From positions 4,030,001 to 4,094,000 of the forward strand of contig OZ254082.1 of NCBI GenBank assembly GCA_965267535.1: a stretch of 64,000 nucleotides of DNA, read 5' to 3'. The stretch comes from CAXBNB01 sp965267535. Lineage in GTDB: Bacteria; Bacteroidota; Bacteroidia; Cytophagales; Cyclobacteriaceae. The number at the start of each line of letters is the position of its first letter. Position 1 is the stretch's first letter. Position numbers and translations under genes: made by a program. Under the pieces are notes generated by a model, which was not told where the DNA came from, searched no databases, and worked only from the letters and a program-made list of their open reading frames with translations. Below, in pieces: positions 56,569 through 64,000 of the stretch.

Positions 56569-56605
56569 TTTGCCCTATGCCATGAAGCATATTTTTGTAT
56601 TTTTG
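56569..56605 (+). promoter_or_regulatory. Promoter of gyrB
   Basis: TTTG (56569-56572), 17 bases, then TATTTTTG (56590-56597) fits the Bacteroidota promoter. A second TATTTTTG follows directly (56598-56605), so the -7 box is duplicated in tandem. The ATG is at 56626. Confidence 0.5.
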
Positions 56606-56625
56606 CACGACTTTAAAATCACTAT

Positions 56626-58584
56626 ATGAGCGAAGAAAAGAAAACCAACAAGACAGAATACTCGGCAAGTAATATTCAGGTACTGGAAGGACTGGAAGCT
56701 GTAAGAAAAAGACCTGCCATGTATATCGGAGATGTAGGGGTAAAAGGCCTGCACCATATGGTTTGGGAAGTAGTGGACAACTCTATTGATGAGGCGCTAG
56801 CCGGTCACTGCGATACTATAAAAGTAACCATTCACGAAGACAATTCTATATCAGTAAGTGATAACGGGCGGGGTATCCCAACCGACTACCACGAAAAAGA
56901 GAAAAAATCTGCTTTGGAGGTAGTAATGACCGTACTGCACGCCGGTGGTAAGTTCGACAAAGACACCTATAAGGTGTCCGGAGGTCTCCACGGTGTGGGA
57001 GTTTCCTGTGTAAACGCACTATCTACTGACCTAAAAGCCGTAGTACACCGCAAAGGAAAAATTTACGAACAGGAATATAAAATCGGCGTACCTGTAGCTC
57101 CTGTAAAAGAGACAGGAACAACAGACATAAACGGTACTACGATACACTTCTGGCCGGATGCCAGCATTTTCACCGTTACGGAATACAAATACGAAACGGT
57201 AGCCAACCGATTGAGAGAGCTTTCCTTTCTCAATGCCGGCATTCGCATATACCTGACCGACCTAAGAGAAATAGAAGAAGACGGCAATCCAAAGTCCGAA
57301 GAATTTTATTCGGAAGGCGGCCTGATTGAGTTTGTTGAGTATCTGGACATTTCCCGCGAAAAACTCATCCCTACTCCAGTATATATGGAAGGTGAAAAGG
57401 GAGGAGTACCCGTGCAGGTAGCTATGTCGTACAACACATCATTTTCAGAAAATGTAGTGTCGTATGTAAACAACATCAACACGATAGAAGGCGGTACGCA
57501 CGTTGCAGGTTTTCGCCGGGCACTTACCCGTACGCTAAAAGGCTATGCCGAACGATCGGGGCTGCTGGACAAAGTAAAGGTAGACATCAACGGAGATGAC
57601 TTTAGAGAAGGGCTGACTGCCGTAGTATCTGTAAAAGTAGCCGAGCCTCAGTTTGAAGGACAAACCAAAACCAAACTGGGCAACTCAGACGCTATGGGTG
57701 CAGTGGATACCTCGGTAAGTGAAATACTAAACGACTACCTGGAAGAAAATCCTAAAAATGCCAAGCAGATCGTTCAAAAAGTAATACTGGCTGCACAGGC
57801 AAGACACGCCGCTCGAAAAGCCCGGGAAATGGTACAGCGTAAAAACGTACTATCCGGCACAGGACTGCCTGGCAAACTGGCCGACTGCTCTGAAAAAGAC
57901 CCTTCAGTATGCGAACTATACCTGGTAGAGGGAGACTCTGCCGGCGGATCGGCAAAGCAGGGACGTGATCGTAAGTTTCAGGCCATACTGCCGCTACGAG
58001 GAAAGATCCTGAATGTAGAAAAAGCGCAGGAGCACAGAATATACGACAATGACGAGATCAAAAACATGATCACTGCACTCGGCATCAAGTTTGGCACTGA
58101 AGACGATGAAAAAGCACTGGACATGAGCAAGTTGCGCTACCACAAAATCATCATCATGACAGATGCCGATATTGACGGAAGCCACATTCGTACGCTTATC
58201 CTGACTTTCTTTTTCAGGTACATGCGTTCGCTCATCGACAATGGTTACCTCTACATCGCTTTGCCTCCTTTGTATCTGCTAAAAAAAGGAAAGCAGGAAC
58301 GCTACGCCTGGTCAGAAGAAGACCGTATGCGGGTAGTAAAAGAACTGGCCAAAGACGGCAAAGAAGACTCAGTAAGCGTACAACGCTACAAAGGTCTGGG
58401 AGAGATGAACCCTGAGCAACTCTGGACAACTACCATGAACCCTGAATTTAGAAGCTTGAAACAGGTGTCGATCGAATCAGCTGCAGAAGCCGATCACTTA
58501 TTTTCGATACTCATGGGCGATGAAGTTGCTCCAAGACGTGAGTTTATCGAGAAAAATGCAAAATATGCAAACGTAGACGTATAA
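56626..58584 (+). CDS. gyrB: DNA gyrase subunit B
   Basis: The 652-residue protein has the GHKL ATPase (EVVDNSIDEALAGHCD, SDNGRGIPTDYHEKE, VSGGLHGVGVSCVNALS), the transducer domain (about 235-390) and the TOPRIM domain with ELYLVEGDSAGGSAKQGRDR and IIIMTDADIDGSHIRTL. It ends with the QRYKGLGEMNPEQLWTTTM block, typical of GyrB. The lack of the Gram-negative insertion and the length fit Bacteroidota GyrB. It is preceded by a tandem -7 promoter and closed by a hairpin. Confidence 0.95.
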   Translation: MSEEKKTNKTEYSASNIQVLEGLEAVRKRPAMYIGDVGVKGLHHMVWEVVDNSIDEALAGHCDTIKVTIHEDNSISVSDNGRGIPTDYHEKEKKSALEVVMTVLHAGGKFDKDTYKVSGGLHGVGVSCVNALSTDLKAVVHRKGKIYEQEYKIGVPVAPVKETGTTDINGTTIHFWPDASIFTVTEYKYETVANRLRELSFLNAGIRIYLTDLREIEEDGNPKSEEFYSEGGLIEFVEYLDISREKLIPTPVYMEGEKGGVPVQVAMSYNTSFSENVVSYVNNINTIEGGTHVAGFRRALTRTLKGYAERSGLLDKVKVDINGDDFREGLTAVVSVKVAEPQFEGQTKTKLGNSDAMGAVDTSVSEILNDYLEENPKNAKQIVQKVILAAQARHAARKAREMVQRKNVLSGTGLPGKLADCSEKDPSVCELYLVEGDSAGGSAKQGRDRKFQAILPLRGKILNVEKAQEHRIYDNDEIKNMITALGIKFGTEDDEKALDMSKLRYHKIIIMTDADIDGSHIRTLILTFFFRYMRSLIDNGYLYIALPPLYLLKKGKQERYAWSEEDRMRVVKELAKDGKEDSVSVQRYKGLGEMNPEQLWTTTMNPEFRSLKQVSIESAAEADHLFSILMGDEVAPRREFIEKNAKYANVDV

Positions 58585-58608
58585 GCGTTTATCCCATATA
58601 AAAACATG

Positions 58609-58639
58609 AATAGCGGACATTGGTCCGCTATTTTTTTTT
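58609..58639 (+). terminator. Terminator of gyrB overlapping the next stop codon
   Basis: AATAGCGGAC (58609-58618) and GTCCGCTATT (58623-58632) form a perfect 10-base stem with a 4-base loop, followed by nine T. The TAG stop of the convergent FabZ-like gene (58628-58630) sits inside this stem, so the same element ends both. Confidence 0.9.
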
Positions 58640-59038
58640 CTGACGAGCAGTAAGCCAGCTTGCTTCCATCACACACACATCCTCTACGTACCCCTTCCCC
58701 TGCTGGACTATCAAATTTGAAGTAAGCCTTACATTCTGAATCTGATAAAAAACCTTTTGACCGATCTTTACTTTTCCCTTAAAACGAATAAAATCAACTT
58801 TGGCTAGCAAAAACGTGCCGCTAGTCAACCCCGCCTGTCTGACACCTGCGCCTCCACATTGCACAATAGACTCAACCAACAGCATGGGCGGAACGAATGC
58901 GCTTTCTTCCTGAAACCAAAGAGCTTTGTGATCCGGAGAAAAGGTGAAATCTGCTGCCACTTCTTCTGCATCAGCTTTTGTGATTTCATCTACAAACAAA
59001 AAAGCCTCACCGTGAGGCAACAAATCTTTCGGTTTCAT
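58628..59038 (-). CDS. FabZ-like hotdog protein missing the catalytic His
   Basis: This 136-residue protein is a FabA/FabZ-type hotdog fold: KDLLPHGEAFLFVDEITK at the start, FVPPMLLVESIVQCGGAG with the dehydratase Glu, and a beta-strand set including LLAKVDFIRFKGKVK. In FabZ the catalytic His lies 14 residues before this Glu; here that place is Phe (WFQEESAFVPPM), so normal hydroxyacyl-ACP dehydration is doubtful. It could be a binding or modified-function paralogue. ATG 59038 is preferred over GTG 59050. Its stop lies inside the gyrB terminator. Confidence 0.75.
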   Translation of the reverse strand: MKPKDLLPHGEAFLFVDEITKADAEEVAADFTFSPDHKALWFQEESAFVPPMLLVESIVQCGGAGVRQAGLTSGTFLLAKVDFIRFKGKVKIGQKVFYQIQNVRLTSNLIVQQGKGYVEDVCVMEASWLTARQKKK

Positions 59039-59212
59039 ACTTTTTTTCACCTGTGGCAGGACTTATGGAGGCATTCCCTCAGAGCCTATTTACCATTTAC
59101 AAAACGACTCAACCAAAAAACACCTACATGCTTTCATCCTTTTCCAATAATGATTAACATCGTAACTAACCTAAACAGGCACGCGTTGAACCTGCGAATA
59201 AAATACAAAACT

Positions 59213-60310
59213 ATGAAAAAACACTTGCTCACACTGATTCTAAACCTGACAGCCATGACTGTTGCGTTAGCCCAAACCATGGATTTTGAATCGTACAACC
59301 CTCCCTCTACGCTGGTCGTTCCTGAAAACATCGTTACGCGCGCGAAGTATCCTTTCATAGACGTACACAACCATCAGTTTGGCATGAATACTCAAAACCT
59401 GGACAATCTGGTGAAGGAAATGGATGAACTGAATATGAAAGTGATGGTAAACCTGAGTGGCAGGGGACGCGGCAGCACCCAGTACCTGATGGATGTATTG
59501 AACAATGTCAAGACCAACTACCCCAATCGGTTTATCATTTTCACAAACATTGATTTCTCAAACATAGACGACCCCAACTGGACTAAAAACGCCGTAAAAA
59601 CCCTGGAAGAAGATGTGAAAGCCGGAGCGAATGGCCTGAAAATATACAAAAGTCTGGGACTAAGGCACACCGACAGCAAAGGAAACCGCATAGCCGTAGA
59701 CGATCCCAGAATAGATCCCATCTGGGCAAAATGTGGTGAGTTGGGCATTCCGGTGCTCATACACTCTGCCGATCCCAAGCCTTTTTGGGACCCTCATGAT
59801 GCCAACAACGAACGGTGGCTGGAGCTGAAAACCAGACCCGGAAGAAAACGCTCTGACACTGATCCGGCTCCCTGGGAAAGCATTATAGCTGAGCAGCATA
59901 GCGTATTTGCCAGACACCCCAACACTAAATTTATCAACGCACATCTGGGCTGGTATGCCAACAACCTCGACAAGCTGGCCGAACTGATGGATAAGTATCC
60001 CAATATGTATTCTGAAATAGGAGCTGTAATAGCCGAGCTGGGGCGTCAACCTCGGCATGCACGGGCCTTTCTTACCAAGTATCAGGACAGGGTAATGTTT
60101 GGAAAAGACGCCTATAATAAGGAGCAATACTACACGTATTTTCGTGTGTTAGAAACAGCAGACGAGTACTTCCCCTACTACAAAAAATACCATGCATATT
60201 GGAAAATGTACGGATTGGACCTGCCCGATGAAGTATTGAAAAAAATGTACTACAAAAATGCGCTAAAGGTAATTCCTAATATAGACAAGTCTCTGTTTCC
60301 CAAAGACTAA
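59213..60310 (+). CDS. Amidohydrolase family 2 protein, secreted
   Basis: The likely start is ATG 59213 (365 residues), followed by a signal peptide (LLTLILNLTAMTVALAQ). The TIM-barrel metal site includes His-x-His in PFIDVHNHQFG, His in PVLIHSADPKPF, His in FINAHLGWY and Asp in VMFGKDAYN. These are PF04909-type metal ligands. Substrates vary from decarboxylated aromatics to lactones. The frame extends upstream to 58859, which would overlap the divergent gene. Its stop overlaps the AlkB-like stop by 4 bases. Confidence 0.87.
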   Translation: MKKHLLTLILNLTAMTVALAQTMDFESYNPPSTLVVPENIVTRAKYPFIDVHNHQFGMNTQNLDNLVKEMDELNMKVMVNLSGRGRGSTQYLMDVLNNVKTNYPNRFIIFTNIDFSNIDDPNWTKNAVKTLEEDVKAGANGLKIYKSLGLRHTDSKGNRIAVDDPRIDPIWAKCGELGIPVLIHSADPKPFWDPHDANNERWLELKTRPGRKRSDTDPAPWESIIAEQHSVFARHPNTKFINAHLGWYANNLDKLAELMDKYPNMYSEIGAVIAELGRQPRHARAFLTKYQDRVMFGKDAYNKEQYYTYFRVLETADEYFPYYKKYHAYWKMYGLDLPDEVLKKMYYKNALKVIPNIDKSLFPKD

Positions 60311-61368
60311 CCTCCACAATGCGCTGCTTTGATTTCATCTACCCTAGGATTCATTACCCTAAACCACAGAGGTGGAATCAAAGCCAGCAGCATCATTCCC
60401 GGGTAGCCTGTAGGCATTTGCGGGCTGTCCTTACCCGATTCCAATAGCTGGTACCTCTTGCTTGCCTTGTAGTGGTGATCTGAGTGACGCGACAACTCAA
60501 ACAGAATTACCCTACCGATAATATGATCTGAATTCCAGGAATGCCAGGGCCTCACACGTTCGTATTTTCCCTCGTAGTTTTTATTCCTAACCAACCCGTA
60601 GTGCTCTATGTAGTTCACGGTTTCGAGCAGCAATACACCAAACACAGCAGCCACTAAAAACGCCAACAGCACTTTTGTACCAAAAAACGCAAAAACCACT
60701 ATAAGAAGACCAACCTGAGCAAATTGATACACCACCATCCTGTTGGATACTGACAGCACCGGTTTCGACAGCTTGCGCATACGGCGAGCTTCGAGTTGCC
60801 AGGCCTGCCACCAACTGGTAAAGTTAGACCTAACCCAAAACCAAAACACCCACTCCCCTTTGCGCGCTGTAGCCGGGTCGTCAGGTGTAGCTACATGCTT
60901 ATGATGCCCCGCATTGTGATAGGGCAAAAAATGCATATCCAATGAGGATAAAAGCAACAACTCTCCTACTAATTGTTGCCATCGGCTCTTTCTATGACCT
61001 AACTCATGGCCCACATTGATACCAAATACTCCACACATAAGCCCCATAGCCGTAACTATGCCGGTTAACTCCAGCAGCGACCCGGTGTGGTTTTGTACTG
61101 TGTAAAAAAAGAAGATCAGAAAAGCATACTGAACCGGCAATATTACCCAAAGCAATAGGTCATATACTTTTGCATTGGCTATTTCTAACTGCTCCCGCTG
61201 ACTCAGGTTGTGACGAACAGGTTTGAAAAACAATTCTGCCACAGGCACCACTCCAAAAAAGAAAATCAACGAAAAAAACGTCATTAATCCCTCTCCGGTA
61301 AAAGACAAATAAACCGTAACAGGCAGTGAGAAAACACTGAGGTAGCGTATGAATCGTAGCTTCTTCAC
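60307..61368 (-). CDS. alkB: AlkB-type alkane 1-monooxygenase
   Basis: The 353-residue protein has about six membrane helices and all histidine boxes of AlkB: HELGH (in NVGHELGHRKS), HNAGHHKH, NYIEHYGL and RHSDHH (in FELSRHSDHHYKAS). It would hydroxylate terminal carbons of alkanes or similar using two irons and an external rubredoxin, which I do not see here. The start is GTG. It converges with the amidohydrolase and is divergent from the epimerase operon. Confidence 0.9.
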   Translation of the reverse strand: MKKLRFIRYLSVFSLPVTVYLSFTGEGLMTFFSLIFFFGVVPVAELFFKPVRHNLSQREQLEIANAKVYDLLLWVILPVQYAFLIFFFYTVQNHTGSLLELTGIVTAMGLMCGVFGINVGHELGHRKSRWQQLVGELLLLSSLDMHFLPYHNAGHHKHVATPDDPATARKGEWVFWFWVRSNFTSWWQAWQLEARRMRKLSKPVLSVSNRMVVYQFAQVGLLIVVFAFFGTKVLLAFLVAAVFGVLLLETVNYIEHYGLVRNKNYEGKYERVRPWHSWNSDHIIGRVILFELSRHSDHHYKASKRYQLLESGKDSPQMPTGYPGMMLLALIPPLWFRVMNPRVDEIKAAHCGG

Positions 61369-61523
61369 ATCATTTGAGCAATTGGAGGTAAGCCCAGGTC
61401 AATTTACTCAAATTCCAAAAGATTTATTGTTAACATTGCGGTGAAATTGAAAGACCCTTCCCTGGCTGACAAAAGGTTCACACCGCTCTACCATGTGGTT
61501 TGTTTCTAACATAATGACAATTC

Positions 61524-62531
61524 ATGAAGATTTCAGCATCTATTTATTCCAATAAAGACAGAACAGTAGAAGACCTGGCTCAGGAACTAGACCAATGCCA
61601 CATCGACTACTTCCATGTAGATTGCAACGACGATATATCTGTTTTTGATGACATCAAGCGCATACGTGCGGTCAGCAATACACCGATTGACCTGCATGTA
61701 ATCAGCGATACACCTGAAAAATACCTCCCCCTGATAGAGGAGCACAAGGTAGAATACGTTTCTTTTCAATACGAAAATCTACCCGGCAAGCTTTCGCTTC
61801 CGCAAAGTGAGCATACACAATTTGGACTGGCTATCGTGTCTGACACACCCATCGAGGTATTTGAAGACTATCAGGATACATGTAGTTTCGTACTGATAAT
61901 GACTACTACGCCCGGTCAGAGTGGGGGGAAGTTCAGACCGGACAACTTCAGAAAGGTACGAGACTTTCGCAACACCTATCCCGGTGTGTCTATAGAGGTA
62001 GACGGAGGTGTTAATGATGAAGTAGGATTTATTTTGCGTATGATGGGAGTAAACTCCGTGGTATCGGGATCATACCTCGTCAACAACGCATCTATCCCAA
62101 CTGCACTCCTTCACCTCAAAAGCTCCATTATTCACTCTGACTTTAAAGTCGGAGATTTTGCTATACCGCTTGAAAACTGCCCGGTACTAACCGACGGGCA
62201 GTATGAGGTCAAAGACATCATCCGTAAAATCGAAGATTACAATCTGGGCTTCACTTTTTTTACGGATGAAAAAGGGAAATTCACAGGGTTGTCCAGCAAT
62301 GCCGATGTACGCCACGGCATGCTCAAACACCTCGACGACCTGAATGCCATAACTACTGAAGACATCATTAACCGAACACCCGTGACAGTAGAGGAGAATC
62401 AGACGATTTCGCAGCTACTGCACCTGATTCAATCCAAAAAATTTGTAATATCCTTCCTGCCGGTAGTAAACCCCGAAGGTAAATTGACAGGAGGACTTTC
62501 GTTTATTCACTTAATCCGAAGCGAATCATGA
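61524..62531 (+). CDS. Ribulose-phosphate 3-epimerase-like domain fused to a CBS pair
   Basis: This 335-residue protein joins an RPE-like TIM barrel (1-210) to two CBS domains (about 215-335). RPE-like features: HVDC (equivalent to HVD of the metal site), IDLHVISDTP with the next His, MTTTPGQSGGKF in place of MTVNPGFGGQKF, and VDGGVN with the metal Asp. The neighbouring MDG of RPE is NDD here. CBS pairs bind adenine nucleotides and suggest regulation by energy state. Its stop overlaps the ATG of the DAHP synthase (ATGA). I do not know this fusion as a named enzyme. Confidence 0.8.
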   Translation: MKISASIYSNKDRTVEDLAQELDQCHIDYFHVDCNDDISVFDDIKRIRAVSNTPIDLHVISDTPEKYLPLIEEHKVEYVSFQYENLPGKLSLPQSEHTQFGLAIVSDTPIEVFEDYQDTCSFVLIMTTTPGQSGGKFRPDNFRKVRDFRNTYPGVSIEVDGGVNDEVGFILRMMGVNSVVSGSYLVNNASIPTALLHLKSSIIHSDFKVGDFAIPLENCPVLTDGQYEVKDIIRKIEDYNLGFTFFTDEKGKFTGLSSNADVRHGMLKHLDDLNAITTEDIINRTPVTVEENQTISQLLHLIQSKKFVISFLPVVNPEGKLTGGLSFIHLIRSES

Positions 62532-63526
62532 TCATTCATCTTAAAGAAAACACAGCAGACGACAAAGCAATAGCACTGGCAGAAAAAGCTTCTGCTATTT
62601 ACTATAAAAAAGAAAATCAATACGTACTGATAACCGGCTCAGGTCAGAAAGAATTGCACCCCGATCTGGAAGCCTACACGGAAGCCTTCTTTCCCATGTC
62701 GTCAGACATACAACTGGCCAGCAAAGACTATCGCCCGCAACTACGCGAAATCACCATCGGCAATGCTACTATAGGTGGCAGCACCAACAACACCCTGATG
62801 ATTACAGGGCCTTGCTCTATAGAGTCGATGGAACAAATAACCCAAAACGCAGAATTGCTAAAAAAACACAACCTCACAACTCTAAGAGCCGGCTGCTACA
62901 AACCTCGCACATCGCCATACTCCTTTCAGGGTCTGGGACTCGAGGGTCTGAAAATGCTGGACAAAATACGGGACCAGTATGGCTTTAACATTATCACTGA
63001 AGTTCGTGATTCTACTCATATCGATGAAGTAATCGAATATAGCGACATCATACAAGTAGGTGCCAAAGCCATGTACGACCAGGGTATTTTAAGAAAATGT
63101 GGTAAATCCGGAAAGCCCGTCCTGATCAAACGTGGGTTTGGCACTACACTACAAGAATTTGTGCAATCCGCCGAGTTTGTACTCTCGGGCGGCAATGAAG
63201 ACGTAATGCTATGCGAAAGAGGCATTCGGACTTTTGAAACAAAAACCCGGTTTACACTCGACCTATGCGGTGTAGCCTGGCTAAAAGAACATACCAATCT
63301 ACCTGTAATATTAGATCCGAGTCATGCGTTGGGTTATCGATATGGTATTGGCGACCTTACCCGAGCCTGTGTAGCCATGGGGGTAGACGGCCTGCTTATC
63401 GAAAGCCATCCCAACCCTGCTGTAGCGAAATCGGACGCTGCTCAGCAGCTCAATTTTGAGGAGTTTACTACCATGTACGAAAGCCTGCAAGGTGTAGCTG
63501 CTGCGGTAGGAAGAACAATCATCTAA
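62528..63526 (+). CDS. aroF: 3-deoxy-7-phosphoheptulonate synthase (type I beta)
   Basis: This 332-residue protein has an N-terminal ferredoxin-like domain (1-75) followed by the TIM barrel: MITGPCSIESMEQI, LRAGCYKPRTSPYSFQGLG, FNIITEVRDS, VLIKRGFGTTLQEF, ILDPSHALGYRYG and IESHPNPAVAKSDAAQQL. These are the DAHP/KDO8P synthase signatures, and the N-terminal domain is the regulatory domain of type I beta DAHP synthases. It condenses PEP and erythrose 4-phosphate to open the shikimate pathway. It overlaps the epimerase-CBS gene by 4 bases. Confidence 0.92.
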   Translation: MIIHLKENTADDKAIALAEKASAIYYKKENQYVLITGSGQKELHPDLEAYTEAFFPMSSDIQLASKDYRPQLREITIGNATIGGSTNNTLMITGPCSIESMEQITQNAELLKKHNLTTLRAGCYKPRTSPYSFQGLGLEGLKMLDKIRDQYGFNIITEVRDSTHIDEVIEYSDIIQVGAKAMYDQGILRKCGKSGKPVLIKRGFGTTLQEFVQSAEFVLSGGNEDVMLCERGIRTFETKTRFTLDLCGVAWLKEHTNLPVILDPSHALGYRYGIGDLTRACVAMGVDGLLIESHPNPAVAKSDAAQQLNFEEFTTMYESLQGVAAAVGRTII

Positions 63527-63550
63527 TCACGTAATAAATAAATCAAGAGA

Positions 63551-64000
63551 ATGCAACCCACATTATTAGTATTAGCTGCCGGTAGAGGCAGTCGGTTTGG
63601 TGGTGCCAAACAAGTAAGCGAAATGGGACCTTCTGGCGAAACCATTATGGAGTACAGCATCCACGATGCACTCAACAATGGCTTTGGCAAAGTGGTACTT
63701 GTAATCAACAAAGAGGTAGAAGCTGACACCAAACAAATCATCAAAAACACTAACATCGATCCGGATAAAATAGCCTATGCCTATCAGGATCTGTTTGTAG
63801 AGCACATCAGCCCTGAGGTACAGCAGGCAAGGCTAAAGCCATGGGGCACAGCGCATGCTATACTTGCAGCCGAAAAGCTCATCAATGAGCCTTTTGCCAT
63901 GATCAATGCTGACGACTTTTATGGCAAAGATGCTTTCAAAACCATGGCAGACTTTCTGGCCAATGAGGCTGCAAAGGATCCCTCGAAATACAGCATGGTG
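63551..64000 (+). CDS. Sugar nucleotidyltransferase, N-terminal part (partial)
   Basis: From ATG 63551 the frame is open for 150 codons to the window edge. It begins with LVLAAGRGSRFGGAKQ, the NTP-transferase nucleotide-binding loop, and continues with MGPSGETIMEYSIHDAL and WGTAHAILAAEKL and AMINADDFYGK, where the Asp pair would bind Mg. It is typical of GlmU/RmlA-type nucleotidyltransferases. It lies 24 bases after the DAHP synthase in the same operon. Product and C-terminal domains are outside the window. Confidence 0.85.
   Translation, partial: MQPTLLVLAAGRGSRFGGAKQVSEMGPSGETIMEYSIHDALNNGFGKVVLVINKEVEADTKQIIKNTNIDPDKIAYAYQDLFVEHISPEVQQARLKPWGTAHAILAAEKLINEPFAMINADDFYGKDAFKTMADFLANEAAKDPSKYSMV

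Noticed and set aside
1..64000. tRNA, rRNA, CRISPR arrays, transposases and prophage genes
   Set aside because: I found no cloverleaf-like T-loop patterns, regularly spaced repeats, transposase motifs or phage proteins. A scan with tRNAscan-SE and Infernal would settle the RNA genes.

Overview
The window looks like chromosomal DNA from a Bacteroidota bacterium, probably Cytophagales. The evidence is the content: Bacteroidota-typical families (DUF2851, Lacal_2735, DUF3365 heme lipoprotein, CE15-type esterase), many lipoprotein signals, TANNTTTG-type -7 elements, no clear Shine-Dalgarno sequences and several TTG/GTG starts. The order assignment is inference. I see no rRNA, tRNA, CRISPR array, insertion sequence or prophage. 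Most genes are housekeeping or metabolic, arranged in short operons with clear hairpin terminators between convergent units.

Layout. 1-411: start of purL (minus, cut by the window edge). 613-7248: a TetR-regulated RND efflux operon (regulator, TolC-like channel, lipoprotein adaptor, inner-membrane pump) with a nested inverted repeat in front. 7418-9082: glnS. 9246-12946: a photolyase, SRPBCC, small Lacal_2735, SDR/DUF2867 and small His-rich cluster that resembles light- or oxidative-damage gene sets. 12943-16735: an Rrf2 regulator divergent from a two-gene sensor: a free-standing ethylene-receptor-like membrane domain followed by a four-PAS histidine kinase. 16857-19338: a micro-lipoprotein, YitT, a small secreted protein and a LOG-family enzyme. 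19440-28004: hypothetical and membrane proteins, DUF2851, an HHH protein and a 1341-residue SF1 helicase.

28017-35470: a DUF3365 heme lipoprotein, then an operon (ThuA/propeller/HEAT/cupredoxin lipoprotein, sugar isomerase, Gfo/Idh-like oxidoreductase) divergent from an AraC regulator, with a two-copy direct repeat between them. This looks like a sugar oxidation/isomerisation pathway. 35467-40295: ppk1, a GAF protein and a 47-residue membrane protein. 40381-44393: tag, an M28 peptidase, a secreted hypothetical protein, a peroxiredoxin-like protein and an EF-hand protein. 44583-49634: gpmI with a repeat-bearing leader, a sulfatase, a dual CDGSH protein, csaA and a double GNAT. 49631-56403: a beta-helix lipoprotein, prfA, a CE15-like esterase, a BCCT transporter with a disrupted 5' end and murB. 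56626-61368: gyrB, a FabZ-like hotdog protein, an amidohydrolase and an AlkB-like hydroxylase. 61524-64000: an operon of a ribulose-phosphate-epimerase-like domain fused to CBS domains, a DAHP synthase and a sugar nucleotidyltransferase that runs off the window.

The most interesting items are the split ethylene-receptor-like sensor, the copper-domain ThuA/dehydrogenase fusion next to an oxidoreductase lacking the usual Lys, and the epimerase-CBS/DAHP-synthase operon. No family assignment was checked by database search; all rest on motifs read in the translations.
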